64,000 nucleotides of DNA from Pseudoalteromonas arabiensis. GTDB lineage: Bacteria; Pseudomonadota; Gammaproteobacteria; Enterobacterales; Alteromonadaceae. Positions 8,186 to 16,113 of this stretch are shown here, piece after piece. Under the pieces are notes generated by a model. That model did not search any database and had not been told where the DNA came from. It saw only the letters and a list, made by a program, of their open reading frames with translations. Where the stretch lies: NCBI RefSeq assembly GCF_001550155.1, contig NZ_LRUF01000024.1:100648-164647 (forward strand), written 5' to 3'. Position 1 is the first letter of the stretch, and the number at the start of each line of letters is the position of its first letter. The position numbers were made by a program, and so were the translations under genes.

Positions 8186-9097
8186 ATGGCCTTACGCTAT
8201 ATTTTAGCCATCGATGGTGGCGGCACTAAAGTGTTAGCTGAGCTAAAAGAGCAGGCAAGTGGTGCTACATTTCATGCTCAAGCTGGTTCAGCATCAATCT
8301 CGAATGATCTTGATTTAGCGTTAGAAAACATTGTTAAAGTGACCCGTGATGTTTGCCAGCAAAGTGGCGCAGAGCCAAGTGAAATCGTCACCGTTATGGG
8401 GGTTGCCGGTGGTTCATCGCAGAGCCTTGCTGAGCAATTTAAAGTGATGCTGAAACTGGTGTATGAAATAGAGTTTGCCAGTTTACAAATCACCAGCGAT
8501 GCCATTACGTCATTATATGGTGCTAATCTTGGTGAGCCATGTGTGGTTATTGCCCTCGGCACCGGTGCTGTTGGGGCACGATTAAACGCGCAAAAGCAAA
8601 CTAAGTTGGTGAGCGGCTGGGGTTTTACCGTTGATGATTTTGGCGGTGGTGCACGTATCGGCCTGATGGCTGTGCAGCAATTATTAAATGATATAGATAT
8701 TTACAATTTACCAAAAAGCCGATTAACGATTCGTTTGAGTGAACAGCTAGGATGCACTCGTCAAACAATTAGTAGTTGGCTTAAACAAGCAAAACCCGCG
8801 GATTATGCAGCATTTAGTCCGTTGGTGTTTAGCTTACAAAACGACTGTGAGGCGGCAAAAACGGTATTAACAGAGCACACCCAATCGGTGGTTAGGTTAA
8901 TCAATAAAAGCCGAGGCAACTCGCCATTACCGGTGATTTTAATTGGTGGTTTGGCGAAAGTTAGCCAGCCGTTATTGCCACTCGCTTTACAAAACGAATT
9001 ATCTCCTTGTAAAGGAGGTTCATTAACTGGTGCCGCCATTTTAGCGGTAAAGCATTACCATGACATTATTGAAAAAGGACAACCCAATGAGCCCTGA
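8186..9097 (+). CDS. BadF/BadG/BcrA/BcrD-type sugar kinase (GlcNAc/MurNAc kinase-like)
   Basis: A 303-residue ASKHA-fold kinase. Phosphate-1 motif [10 protein letters not shown] is at the N terminus, VAGG lies near 74, and phosphate-2-like [13 protein letters not shown] near 115-127. The C-terminal adenosine region is [10 protein letters not shown]. The family includes GlcNAc kinases and clostridial MurK, which phosphorylates both MurNAc and GlcNAc. Sitting between a symporter and murQ, it most likely makes MurNAc-6-P from imported MurNAc, replacing the phosphorylation that a PTS would provide. The ATG follows the symporter stop with no gap, and the end overlaps murQ by 11 bp, so the four genes are one operon. 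Confidence 0.85.
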   Translation: MALRYILAIDGGGTKVLAELKEQASGATFHAQAGSASISNDLDLALENIVKVTRDVCQQSGAEPSEIVTVMGVAGGSSQSLAEQFKVMLKLVYEIEFASLQITSDAITSLYGANLGEPCVVIALGTGAVGARLNAQKQTKLVSGWGFTVDDFGGGARIGLMAVQQLLNDIDIYNLPKSRLTIRLSEQLGCTRQTISSWLKQAKPADYAAFSPLVFSLQNDCEAAKTVLTEHTQSVVRLINKSRGNSPLPVILIGGLAKVSQPLLPLALQNELSPCKGGSLTGAAILAVKHYHDIIEKGQPNEP

Positions 9098-10022
9098 GCA
9101 CGTCTTTAAGCAACAACGTGAGTTACTCGAAGAGTTAAACGGTATTGTCTCTGAAGGACAAAACCCAGACACTTTGGATATCGATCTGCTCAGCTCCACT
9201 GAGATCCTCACTAAAATCAATAATGAAGATCACAAAGTAGCGGGTGCCGTGAAACACGTGATCCCACAAATTAGTGAAGCTGTCGATCATGTAGTTGAAG
9301 CATTTCAACAAGGTGGCAGGTTAATCTACATTGGTGCTGGCACCAGTGGTCGCTTAGGTATTTTGGATGCGGTTGAATGTGCGCCTACTTATAGCGTGAG
9401 CGATCAGCAAGTGCTCGGCATTATTGCTGGTGGTGACACTGCGGTTAAAAAAGCCGTAGAAGGCGCTGAAGATAGTACAACACTTGCTATTGAAGACTTA
9501 AAAAATGCCAATTTAACCAGTAAAGATGTCGTAGTTGGTATTGCTGCCAGTGGCCGTACTCCTTATGTTTGCTCGGCAATTGAATACGCTAAATCACTTG
9601 GTTGTGTCACTGTGGGTGTCACTTGTAACCCTGATTCAGCAGTGATGCGTTTACCACAAATTGGTATTTGCCCCGTGGTAGGGGCAGAAGCTGTGACTGG
9701 TTCTACACGTATGAAATCGGGCACCGCGCAGAAGCTCGTACTTAATATGCTAAGTACAGCCAGCATGATCCGCACCGGTAAAGTCTATAAAAACCTCATG
9801 GTTGATGTGAATGCCAGTAACGAAAAGCTACATGCTCGTGCTATTCGTATTGTTATGCAAGCAACAGATTGCTCTCAGCAGCAAGCCGTGGATGCATTAA
9901 AGCAAGCTGAGCAAAGCGCAAAACTGGCTATTTTAATCGTATTAACCGGAAAACCTGCACCTGAAGCAAAACAACTACTTTCAAAAGCGGGTGGCTTTTT
10001 ACGTAAGGCGGTTGAAGAATAA
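9087..10022 (+). CDS. murQ: N-acetylmuramic acid 6-phosphate etherase
   Basis: The protein cleaves the D-lactyl ether of MurNAc-6-P to give GlcNAc-6-P in the cytoplasm. The SIS-domain fold has the strong family motifs [20 protein letters not shown] and [14 protein letters not shown]. The start is taken as the ATG at 9087 (AAGGAC 8 bp upstream); this gives 311 residues, close to the usual 300. The frame is open further upstream, inside the kinase gene, but has no good ribosome site there. The stop overlaps the next start (TAATG). The neighbours supply MurNAc (exo-muramidase, symporter) and phosphorylate it. Confidence 0.95.
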   Translation: MSPEHVFKQQRELLEELNGIVSEGQNPDTLDIDLLSSTEILTKINNEDHKVAGAVKHVIPQISEAVDHVVEAFQQGGRLIYIGAGTSGRLGILDAVECAPTYSVSDQQVLGIIAGGDTAVKKAVEGAEDSTTLAIEDLKNANLTSKDVVVGIAASGRTPYVCSAIEYAKSLGCVTVGVTCNPDSAVMRLPQIGICPVVGAEAVTGSTRMKSGTAQKLVLNMLSTASMIRTGKVYKNLMVDVNASNEKLHARAIRIVMQATDCSQQQAVDALKQAEQSAKLAILIVLTGKPAPEAKQLLSKAGGFLRKAVEE

Positions 10023-11200
10023 TGCGTTTTTTAGCTGCTTTACTCGTTAGTTTTTTTGCGCTTTTAGGTTGCCAAGAAACGCCTGTACAAGCGCCTAAAA
10101 ATGCACTGCCTCTACAGGTGGGGGCAGCCAATTTTCAAGCCTATGTACCAGCATTAAAAGGAAAACGTGTTGGCTTAGTGGTTAACCAAACATCAGTGGT
10201 CAATGGCCAACATTTAGTTGATGCATTACTAGATAAAGGCGTTGTCGTTAGCAAAATATTTGCCCCAGAGCATGGTTTTCGCGGCGATCATGACGCTGGC
10301 GCTCACGTTAAAAGCACAGTAGATGCTAAAACAGGTATCGATGTTGTATCTATTTATGGCAGCAACAAGAAGCCAAGCCCTGAGATGCTCGCTGATTTAG
10401 ACGTTATTATTTTTGATATTCAAGATGTTGGTGTGCGTTTTTATACCTATATAAGCTCAATGCATTACGTGATGGAAGCCGCCGCTGAAAATAATAAAGA
10501 GGTTGTGGTACTAGACAGGCCAAACCCGAATATTGCCTATGTTGATGGGCCTATCCTTGAAGCAAAGTTTCGCTCGTTTGTTGGCATGCACGAAATTCCT
10601 GTTTTACACGGTATGACAGTGGCTGAACTTGCTCAAATGATCAAAGGTGAAGGCTGGATAAATGACGCTGATAAGCTTGAACTAAGTGTCGTGCCTGTTG
10701 TGAATTATGACCGAACTACGGCTTATGAGTTACCAATAAAACCAAGCCCTAACTTACCGAATGCACAGTCAATTGCGCTTTATCCATCACTGTGCTTCTT
10801 TGAAGCAACCCCTGTGACTATTGGCCGTGGCACTGATTTTCCGTTTCAAGTTGCCGGTTACTCGCCAGTTAAACTCGGCGAATTTAGTTTTACACCAAGG
10901 GCGATTAAAGGCGCTTCAATGCACCCTAAATTCAAAGGAGTCGAAGTATTTGGTCAAGATTTACGTGACTCAACAATACATGGTCTAGATTTAAGTGTAT
11001 TTATATCGGCCTACCACACGTTGCGAGAGACCAAACAGACTTTTTTTGAACGTCCTGACTTTATGGATAAGCTCGCAGGCACTGATAAATTACGTTTAGC
11101 CATTGAAGCAGGCCAAACTGAGCAGCAAATTAGGCAAAGCTGGCAGGAGGATTTAGCTACCTTTAAACGACAGCGACAACCTTATTTACTTTATCAGTAA
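10022..11200 (+). CDS. namZ: NamZ-type exo-beta-N-acetylmuramidase (DUF1343) lipoprotein
   Basis: A 392-residue protein with a lipoprotein signal (lipobox ALLGC, Cys17). DUF1343 features include GKRVGLVVNQTS, FAPEHGFRGDHDAGA, IFDIQDVGVRFYTYISSMHYVMEAA, VVLDRPNPN and the late FEATPVTIGRGTDFPFQ. The Bacillus homologue YbbC/NamZ removes terminal MurNAc from the non-reducing end of muropeptides and glycan strands. Being in an operon with a carrier, a kinase and MurQ matches that role: it would release MurNAc in the periplasm or at the outer membrane. The catalytic residues were not checked against a structure. It is the last gene of the operon and is followed by a terminator. Confidence 0.88.
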   Translation: MRFLAALLVSFFALLGCQETPVQAPKNALPLQVGAANFQAYVPALKGKRVGLVVNQTSVVNGQHLVDALLDKGVVVSKIFAPEHGFRGDHDAGAHVKSTVDAKTGIDVVSIYGSNKKPSPEMLADLDVIIFDIQDVGVRFYTYISSMHYVMEAAAENNKEVVVLDRPNPNIAYVDGPILEAKFRSFVGMHEIPVLHGMTVAELAQMIKGEGWINDADKLELSVVPVVNYDRTTAYELPIKPSPNLPNAQSIALYPSLCFFEATPVTIGRGTDFPFQVAGYSPVKLGEFSFTPRAIKGASMHPKFKGVEVFGQDLRDSTIHGLDLSVFISAYHTLRETKQTFFERPDFMDKLAGTDKLRLAIEAGQTEQQIRQSWQEDLATFKRQRQPYLLYQ

Positions 11201-11208
11201 TAATTACT

Positions 11209-11232
11209 AAACGAGGCAGAGGCCTCGTTTTT
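11209..11232 (+). terminator. Terminator after namZ
   Basis: AACGAGGC (11210-11217), loop AGAG, GCCTCGTT (11222-11229), then a T run. Good Rho-independent form. The 250 bp that follow (to 11479) contain a small GCTCTAT/ATAGAGC hairpin at 11409-11432 and no supported gene. Confidence 0.85.
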
Positions 11233-11479
11233 AGTTTTAGCCAAACCTGACGATTCAATTAAATCTTAAAATAGATACACAACAGCTATGAAACGCCTTG
11301 GCTTTGGTTATATGTCTTGACAGGCATCAGAATACTCCTCGCTTAAAGCTACCTTTAGGGGCTGCTTTTCTGCTTTCTATAATTCTATCTCTACATTTTA
11401 ATATGCAGGCTCTATCCGTTAAAAAATAGAGCAGCGAGAACGTAATCAAGGTAGGTATGTTACTCAGTTTATTGAGTAT

Positions 11480-11504
11480 AAAAAAGGGCCGCATATGCGG
11501 CCCC
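11480..11504 (-). terminator. Terminator of the Oar-like receptor gene
   Basis: The perfect palindrome GGGCCGCATATGCGGCCC (11486-11503) is followed on the minus strand by six T. It lies about 20 bp after the receptor stop codon. Confidence 0.9.
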
Positions 11505-11524
11505 CAACAGGATTTAACTGGTTT

Positions 11525-14500
11525 TTAGAACTTAAAGTTAACTGATAACTGTAAGCTGCGAGGGTTATAGTAGCTGCGTGATTCACCGTAGTTTTCATCA
11601 AATACATATGGGTTTTTGTTATAGCCCGTTTGACGATTAAACACATTGAATAAGTCAGCACGCAATTGTAATTCCATATCACCTGAGAACTTAAAGTCTT
11701 GCGTGTAGTTTAAGTCAAGTTGCCAATGACTTGCTGTTCTGCGAGAACCAGCTGGTTCTGCATAGCGGCTAACGTGGCTAGATATTGTGGTTGATGAGTA
11801 ACCATATCGAGTACCATCCCAGTTCTCCCATGCACTACCAGATTGGAATACGAAATAAGCACCTAAGTTGGCTTCCCAAGGCAATGTGTAATAACCATAC
11901 ACTTTTAATAGATGTGGTTTATCGCCTGAGAGCTTACCGTAGCGGTTATCCCATGAATAACGGCCGCGACCATCACCATAGTACGACGAGCCGATGAAGT
12001 TGTTGGCATCGTTGGTTGTGGTGGTGTTGTCTTGGTCAAAGTTGCCGTAGTAATGGCTCCATACATAAGAGGCATTGATATAGCTATTTTCACCCATGTA
12101 CTCAGCTTCGATGCTTGCTTCCCAGTACTTGGTTTCACCGCCATCAACCTCGGCGATTACATACGAAGAACCACCGATTTCATCGCGAATCGCATCTAGG
12201 TTATCAATATATAAACCTTTGTCTGCAATATGCTGTGGTACGCCCTCAGCATCAACGCCAGAGTAGTCTGTTAAGCGTGCTGTATTTGGCATATCTTCCC
12301 AAAAGTGCATACCTTTACGGTGACGTACGTGAGCACGCAATACCAAGTCTGAGCCAATATACTTGGTTGTACCCAATGTAAACTCGTTAATACGACGAGG
12401 TTTCATATCTTCTTGAAATGCTTTACCCGATGAACCACGGCGCGGAGATGCCGAAAGAATATTACCCGATTCATCTAAAAGCAGTTCGATTTCGGCGCGG
12501 GTATTACGGTCCCAAGATGCTGCCCGTGAAAGTGAGCTTGCTTCTGGGTTATAGATTGCAAAGTTGGCAAATATTGAGTCTTCACCTGAGTAGGTCCATG
12601 TTGCACCTAATCGCGGTTGCAGCATATCTTTCCAATCTGTTTGATACATTTCATATTTGTGGCCAGGAGCGACTTCGTAGCCAGAGATTGTGCCAGATTT
12701 CTTTTTCAAGCCTTGGCCATACCAAGTGTCTTGGCTAACAAGTAAACCTAAGTTATAGGTCCAATCCCCATGCTCAATGGTATCGTTAATTTCAAAGTTG
12801 AGGCTTCGCGTTTCTGAGTTAATCCCCGAAACTGTTGTGCCGCCATCGGTTGCTAAGCTCATTTGCTGTACATGGGCACGGTAAACCGCATCAGCAGGGT
12901 CAAAGCCTTCAGTATCGGCATCAGGATCAACTAAGCCACCAATGTATGCAATACGTCCCCAACCATTTGATAAGCGTGTAAGTTGCTCTTCACCTTCTTC
13001 CCACTTCGCACCAAAATGAAGTGTGTGATATGTATCGCCCCAGTCAAATTCATGCTCTAGGTTTATTTCAAAAGAGTCACGATAGAAGTTTTGATTATCA
13101 TAAGTTGCAAATGCACCTACACCGCCACTGCCTTTCATCACGCCATCTTCTAGATAACCATAGGTGTTGATGAGTGCTGAGGCTCCAGCGTTGTGTATCG
13201 CAATTTGCTCTTCGGTGAACCCGTCAGCGGGATCATAGTCTATTAAGCTAGGTACTGAAAAATAACCCATTTCCGTTAGATTATTGACATCAAGTTGGCC
13301 GTTTAATGAAGGAACAACACTAAGCGGGTTATCAGGCTGTGAACCCGTTTCTAAATCAAATTTACTGTACTGGAATGATAGGGTGGTTGCAGAGCCTAAA
13401 ATCCATGAACCATCTAGTGTAAAGATATCTTGATCAGCTTTATCACCTGCAGAGACGCTATCTGTTTCGTAAGCACCAATTGAGCGACCTTTAAGTGTTT
13501 TATCCGAGGTTCGTTGTGAAATATTAATTAAAATATCGTCGGTTGGTGCCCAAGTTAATTTACCAAAGTATTCATCACGAACACTTTCATAGTCTTTAAC
13601 ATCACCGTAGGCCGTGCCTTTATTAGAGCGTGTTTCTTCAGGGCGATAATATGAGGTATAAAAATAGAGGGTATCTTCGATAAGTGGGCCGCCTAAACTT
13701 GCTGTTAGCCAGCTTTTATCCATCTCATAGCTTTCTTCTCCCACTGGCGTTGCAACAAAGCTTTTTGGCTGTGCTTTGTATTCGATGTTACCGTGGAATT
13801 CATCAGTACCAGACTTAGACACGGTATTAACAGAAAAACCACCAGAGCGGTTAAAACCAACCGCTTTCGCGCCACCGCGGTCCATGGTTACATAAGCAAC
13901 ATCGTGGGTTGAAGGTTCAGACGCCAAGTTACCATACATAGGCAGCGATACATTTACCCCATCAAAGCCATACGAATTGTCTACACCAGAGCCACCTGCT
14001 GAGGGGCCTAATGTTGTATTTGCTGAAAGCTCTACCCCTGGCACAAGTTTTAATAAATCACGGTAATCTTGGCCTACAGGTACATTATTAATACCTTCTT
14101 GACCAAGAGAGTTTGTTAGTGCTGACTTACCTTGGCGGTATAATTTACTACCGGTTACGGTGATAACTTCAACATTTTCGTCTGCGCCACCTAACGTAAT
14201 ATTGAGGCTCGATGTTTGCTCAAGCAAAACATCAACCGTCATGGTTTGTGAAACGCCGTTTTTGTCGGTGAAGGTTAGTTCATAAGTACCAGGTTTTAAC
14301 TGTGGTAAGTCGTAGCTGCCATCTTCACGTGTAGTAACGGTTCGTGCTTTAGGCATGACATTACTTTTGGCTGTAACTGTGATCCCTGCCAATGATTGTT
14401 GTGCCGCTGGTGTTGATACTTTACCTTTGATCCCACCCGTTAGATTAGCTAAGGCTGGTGCGCTTGTTAAAGCTGCGGCCATAACGACACCTGTTAAGGC

Positions 14501-14578
14501 TGTTTTTTTTGCGCGAAGTGCATGATTGGTCGCTTTTGCTATGTAGCTTAGCGCGAGAGAGGATGCATGTTGTTTCAT
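11525..14578 (-). CDS. Large Oar-like TonB-dependent receptor with N-terminal carboxypeptidase-regulatory domain
   Basis: A 1017-residue outer-membrane protein with a signal peptide ending near APALA. A CarboxypepD_reg-like beta-sandwich follows at about 48-135 (GGIKGKVSTPAAQQSLAGIT, REDGSYDLPQLKPGTYELTF). Next come a TonB-box-like VEVITVTGSK near 137-147, the plug (DLLKLVPGVELS, GFDGVNVSLP) and a long barrel ending LQLSVNFKF. This architecture resembles the Oar/OmpA-related receptors common in Alteromonadales, used for large or polymeric ligands. It lies between namZ and the RpiR-type regulator, so uptake of peptidoglycan fragments is a reasonable guess. A degenerate TGGGAATAA sequence is present upstream (14719-14727). 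Confidence 0.9.
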   Translation of the reverse strand: MKQHASSLALSYIAKATNHALRAKKTALTGVVMAAALTSAPALANLTGGIKGKVSTPAAQQSLAGITVTAKSNVMPKARTVTTREDGSYDLPQLKPGTYELTFTDKNGVSQTMTVDVLLEQTSSLNITLGGADENVEVITVTGSKLYRQGKSALTNSLGQEGINNVPVGQDYRDLLKLVPGVELSANTTLGPSAGGSGVDNSYGFDGVNVSLPMYGNLASEPSTHDVAYVTMDRGGAKAVGFNRSGGFSVNTVSKSGTDEFHGNIEYKAQPKSFVATPVGEESYEMDKSWLTASLGGPLIEDTLYFYTSYYRPEETRSNKGTAYGDVKDYESVRDEYFGKLTWAPTDDILINISQRTSDKTLKGRSIGAYETDSVSAGDKADQDIFTLDGSWILGSATTLSFQYSKFDLETGSQPDNPLSVVPSLNGQLDVNNLTEMGYFSVPSLIDYDPADGFTEEQIAIHNAGASALINTYGYLEDGVMKGSGGVGAFATYDNQNFYRDSFEINLEHEFDWGDTYHTLHFGAKWEEGEEQLTRLSNGWGRIAYIGGLVDPDADTEGFDPADAVYRAHVQQMSLATDGGTTVSGINSETRSLNFEINDTIEHGDWTYNLGLLVSQDTWYGQGLKKKSGTISGYEVAPGHKYEMYQTDWKDMLQPRLGATWTYSGEDSIFANFAIYNPEASSLSRAASWDRNTRAEIELLLDESGNILSASPRRGSSGKAFQEDMKPRRINEFTLGTTKYIGSDLVLRAHVRHRKGMHFWEDMPNTARLTDYSGVDAEGVPQHIADKGLYIDNLDAIRDEIGGSSYVIAEVDGGETKYWEASIEAEYMGENSYINASYVWSHYYGNFDQDNTTTTNDANNFIGSSYYGDGRGRYSWDNRYGKLSGDKPHLLKVYGYYTLPWEANLGAYFVFQSGSAWENWDGTRYGYSSTTISSHVSRYAEPAGSRRTASHWQLDLNYTQDFKFSGDMELQLRADLFNVFNRQTGYNKNPYVFDENYGESRSYYNPRSLQLSVNFKF

Positions 14579-14885
14579 TGTTTCCCGTCCTTATATTTAT
14601 ATGCTTTGGTGGACTACTTACCCAGTTGAGACATGAACTTTAAAATTATGTTGCCCACATATTAAACAGGTGTTATTAGTGTTGGTCAAGAATATTTTTT
14701 CATTTAAATGTTGTTTGTTGGGAATAAAATATATAAGTAGTTTTAGGTAAAAAATAGGCAGTTTGTATACTATGCAAAGGCGCTATGCTGTTTGTGCACT
14801 CTGTAATACATTCTCACTGCTTTATAGTGTATAAATTTGGGGCTTGGAGTTGTATGGGGGTGGGGAGCGTATTTAAAACAAAAAT
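14579..14885. other. Upstream region of the Oar-like receptor, no gene seen
   Basis: AT-rich, about 300 bp between the receptor start and the RpiR gene's 3' side. It holds the promoter region of the receptor, including a weak TGGGAATAA half-site-like word near 14720. No open frame with a ribosome site was found. Confidence 0.5.
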
Positions 14886-14910
14886 TATTAAAAAAGCAGC
14901 CTAAGCTACT
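14886..14910 (-). terminator. Probable terminator of the RpiR regulator gene
   Basis: On the minus strand AGTAGC, loop TTAG, GCTGCT (one G-T pair) is followed by six T, about 30 bp after the regulator stop codon. Confidence 0.55.
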
Positions 14911-14940
14911 TTGTTATTCAAATAAGCGTAAAAAACTAAA

Positions 14941-15795
14941 TTAGTTATTCTTAAACTCGCCAACAACTTCGTTAGAATGTTCCAGCAATTTACGGCCTTG
15001 GCGGCTCGATTGTGTAAGGGCGATAAAAAGAATATCAATTACAAAGTCCTGAGCTGTTCGCGCTAAAATAGATGATAAGCGAACAGATTCTCCTTCAGCG
15101 ACAGAGTAGAGTTTTACATCTGCTGAGTCGGCGACTAGGCTGCTACCAAATTTTGTTACTGAGATCACTGAGCTTGCGTTTTTCTTGGCCTGTTTAACTA
15201 CTTCGGCAATTTCGCGGGTCATGCCTGACTCACTAATAGCAATAACTAAGTCGCCCTTAGAAAAGGTGGCCACATAGGCAAGTTGCGCATGTCCATCTGG
15301 CTCAGCGATTGCTGGCATACCGAGCTTTTGTAATTTATATGAAAAGTCTTTTGCAACCAGTGCTGAACCACCCACGCCACAAATAAGAATGCGTTTTGCT
15401 GATTTTAATAGCTCGACAGCTTTTTCAATTGCAGCAGCTTCGTTAAGGTTTTTTGTTTCAGTTAAAACAGCAAGCTTACTGCTCAGTAATTTTTCAGCGA
15501 TTTGCTCAAGCGAATCATTTAAAGTAATTTTACCATGGAGTTTGGGTTCGCTACTTTCATCATTAAGGGCATCAATCACTGCAAGTTTAAAAGCTGGAAA
15601 ACCTTTATAACCTAATTTTTGTGAAAACTTCACCACGCTTGATTGACTCACACCAACCACTTTAGCTAATTCAACCGATGACAAATTACGAATAGCGTTA
15701 GCCGAATTTAATGTGAAATCAGCCAGCTTAGCTTCGCTGCTCGATAAAGATTGGCGTAAGGCTTTAATTTTTACAAAAGTAGACATAGGGCTCAC
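14941..15795 (-). CDS. RpiR/MurR-family transcriptional regulator with SIS domain
   Basis: The 284-residue protein has an N-terminal helix-turn-helix of the RpiR type (about 1-77: LSSVELAKVVGVSQSSVVKFSQKLGYKGFPAFK). A C-terminal SIS sugar-phosphate-binding domain follows (about 125-255: RILICGVGGSALVAKDFSYKLQKLG, DLVIAISESGMTREIAEVVKQAK). Members such as MurR sense MurNAc-6-P and repress MurNAc genes. It is divergent from the amidase fusion gene across a 318-bp region full of inverted repeats and lies within the muropeptide gene set, so MurNAc-6-P is the best ligand guess. The assignment of operators to it is inferred, not shown. Confidence 0.9.
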   Translation of the reverse strand: MSPMSTFVKIKALRQSLSSSEAKLADFTLNSANAIRNLSSVELAKVVGVSQSSVVKFSQKLGYKGFPAFKLAVIDALNDESSEPKLHGKITLNDSLEQIAEKLLSSKLAVLTETKNLNEAAAIEKAVELLKSAKRILICGVGGSALVAKDFSYKLQKLGMPAIAEPDGHAQLAYVATFSKGDLVIAISESGMTREIAEVVKQAKKNASSVISVTKFGSSLVADSADVKLYSVAEGESVRLSSILARTAQDFVIDILFIALTQSSRQGRKLLEHSNEVVGEFKNN

Positions 15796-15922
15796 TTTGT
15801 TTATTTAACTTAGTCTTGCTTATTGCATGCTTCAAATATGAATATGGCACATTGGCTGTTTAACATGACGACTTATTTTTGTTTTAGCTGACTTAAGTTT
15901 GGAATATTTTTCTTAATTTAGA

Positions 15923-15945
15923 TGGAATAATATAGTTTTATTCCA
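15923..15945. promoter_or_regulatory. Candidate MurR/RpiR operator in the regulator-amidase intergenic region
   Basis: TGGAATAA (15923-15930) and TTATTCCA (15938-15945) are perfect 8-base arms with a 7-base centre. A further TGGAATA-type half-site is at about 15899-15905 and a TTATTCCA half-site at 16012-16019. The arms match the site at 6576 before the symporter, but the spacing differs (7 versus 3 bases in the centre). Confidence 0.6.
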
Positions 15946-16022
15946 TAATAGATACAACACTAATTATTGAGTGTACTCAATATTTACCATGAGAAAGATA
16001 AAATATGCTTTTTATTCCATTT

Positions 16023-16045
16023 ATGTAAAATAAAATATTTTACAT
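16023..16045. promoter_or_regulatory. Second palindrome in the same promoter region
   Basis: ATGTAAAATA (16023-16032), centre AAA, TATTTTACAT (16036-16045): perfect 10-base arms, 68 bp before the amidase start. It differs from the TGGAATA motif, so it may bind a different regulator. It also overlaps a possible -10 region. Confidence 0.5.
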
Positions 16046-16113
16046 GTTACATGGGTGTTGCTACTGTATTGCTGAGAATCGTCAACGCTTAAATCATCAG
16101 GTATGAATCGGTT

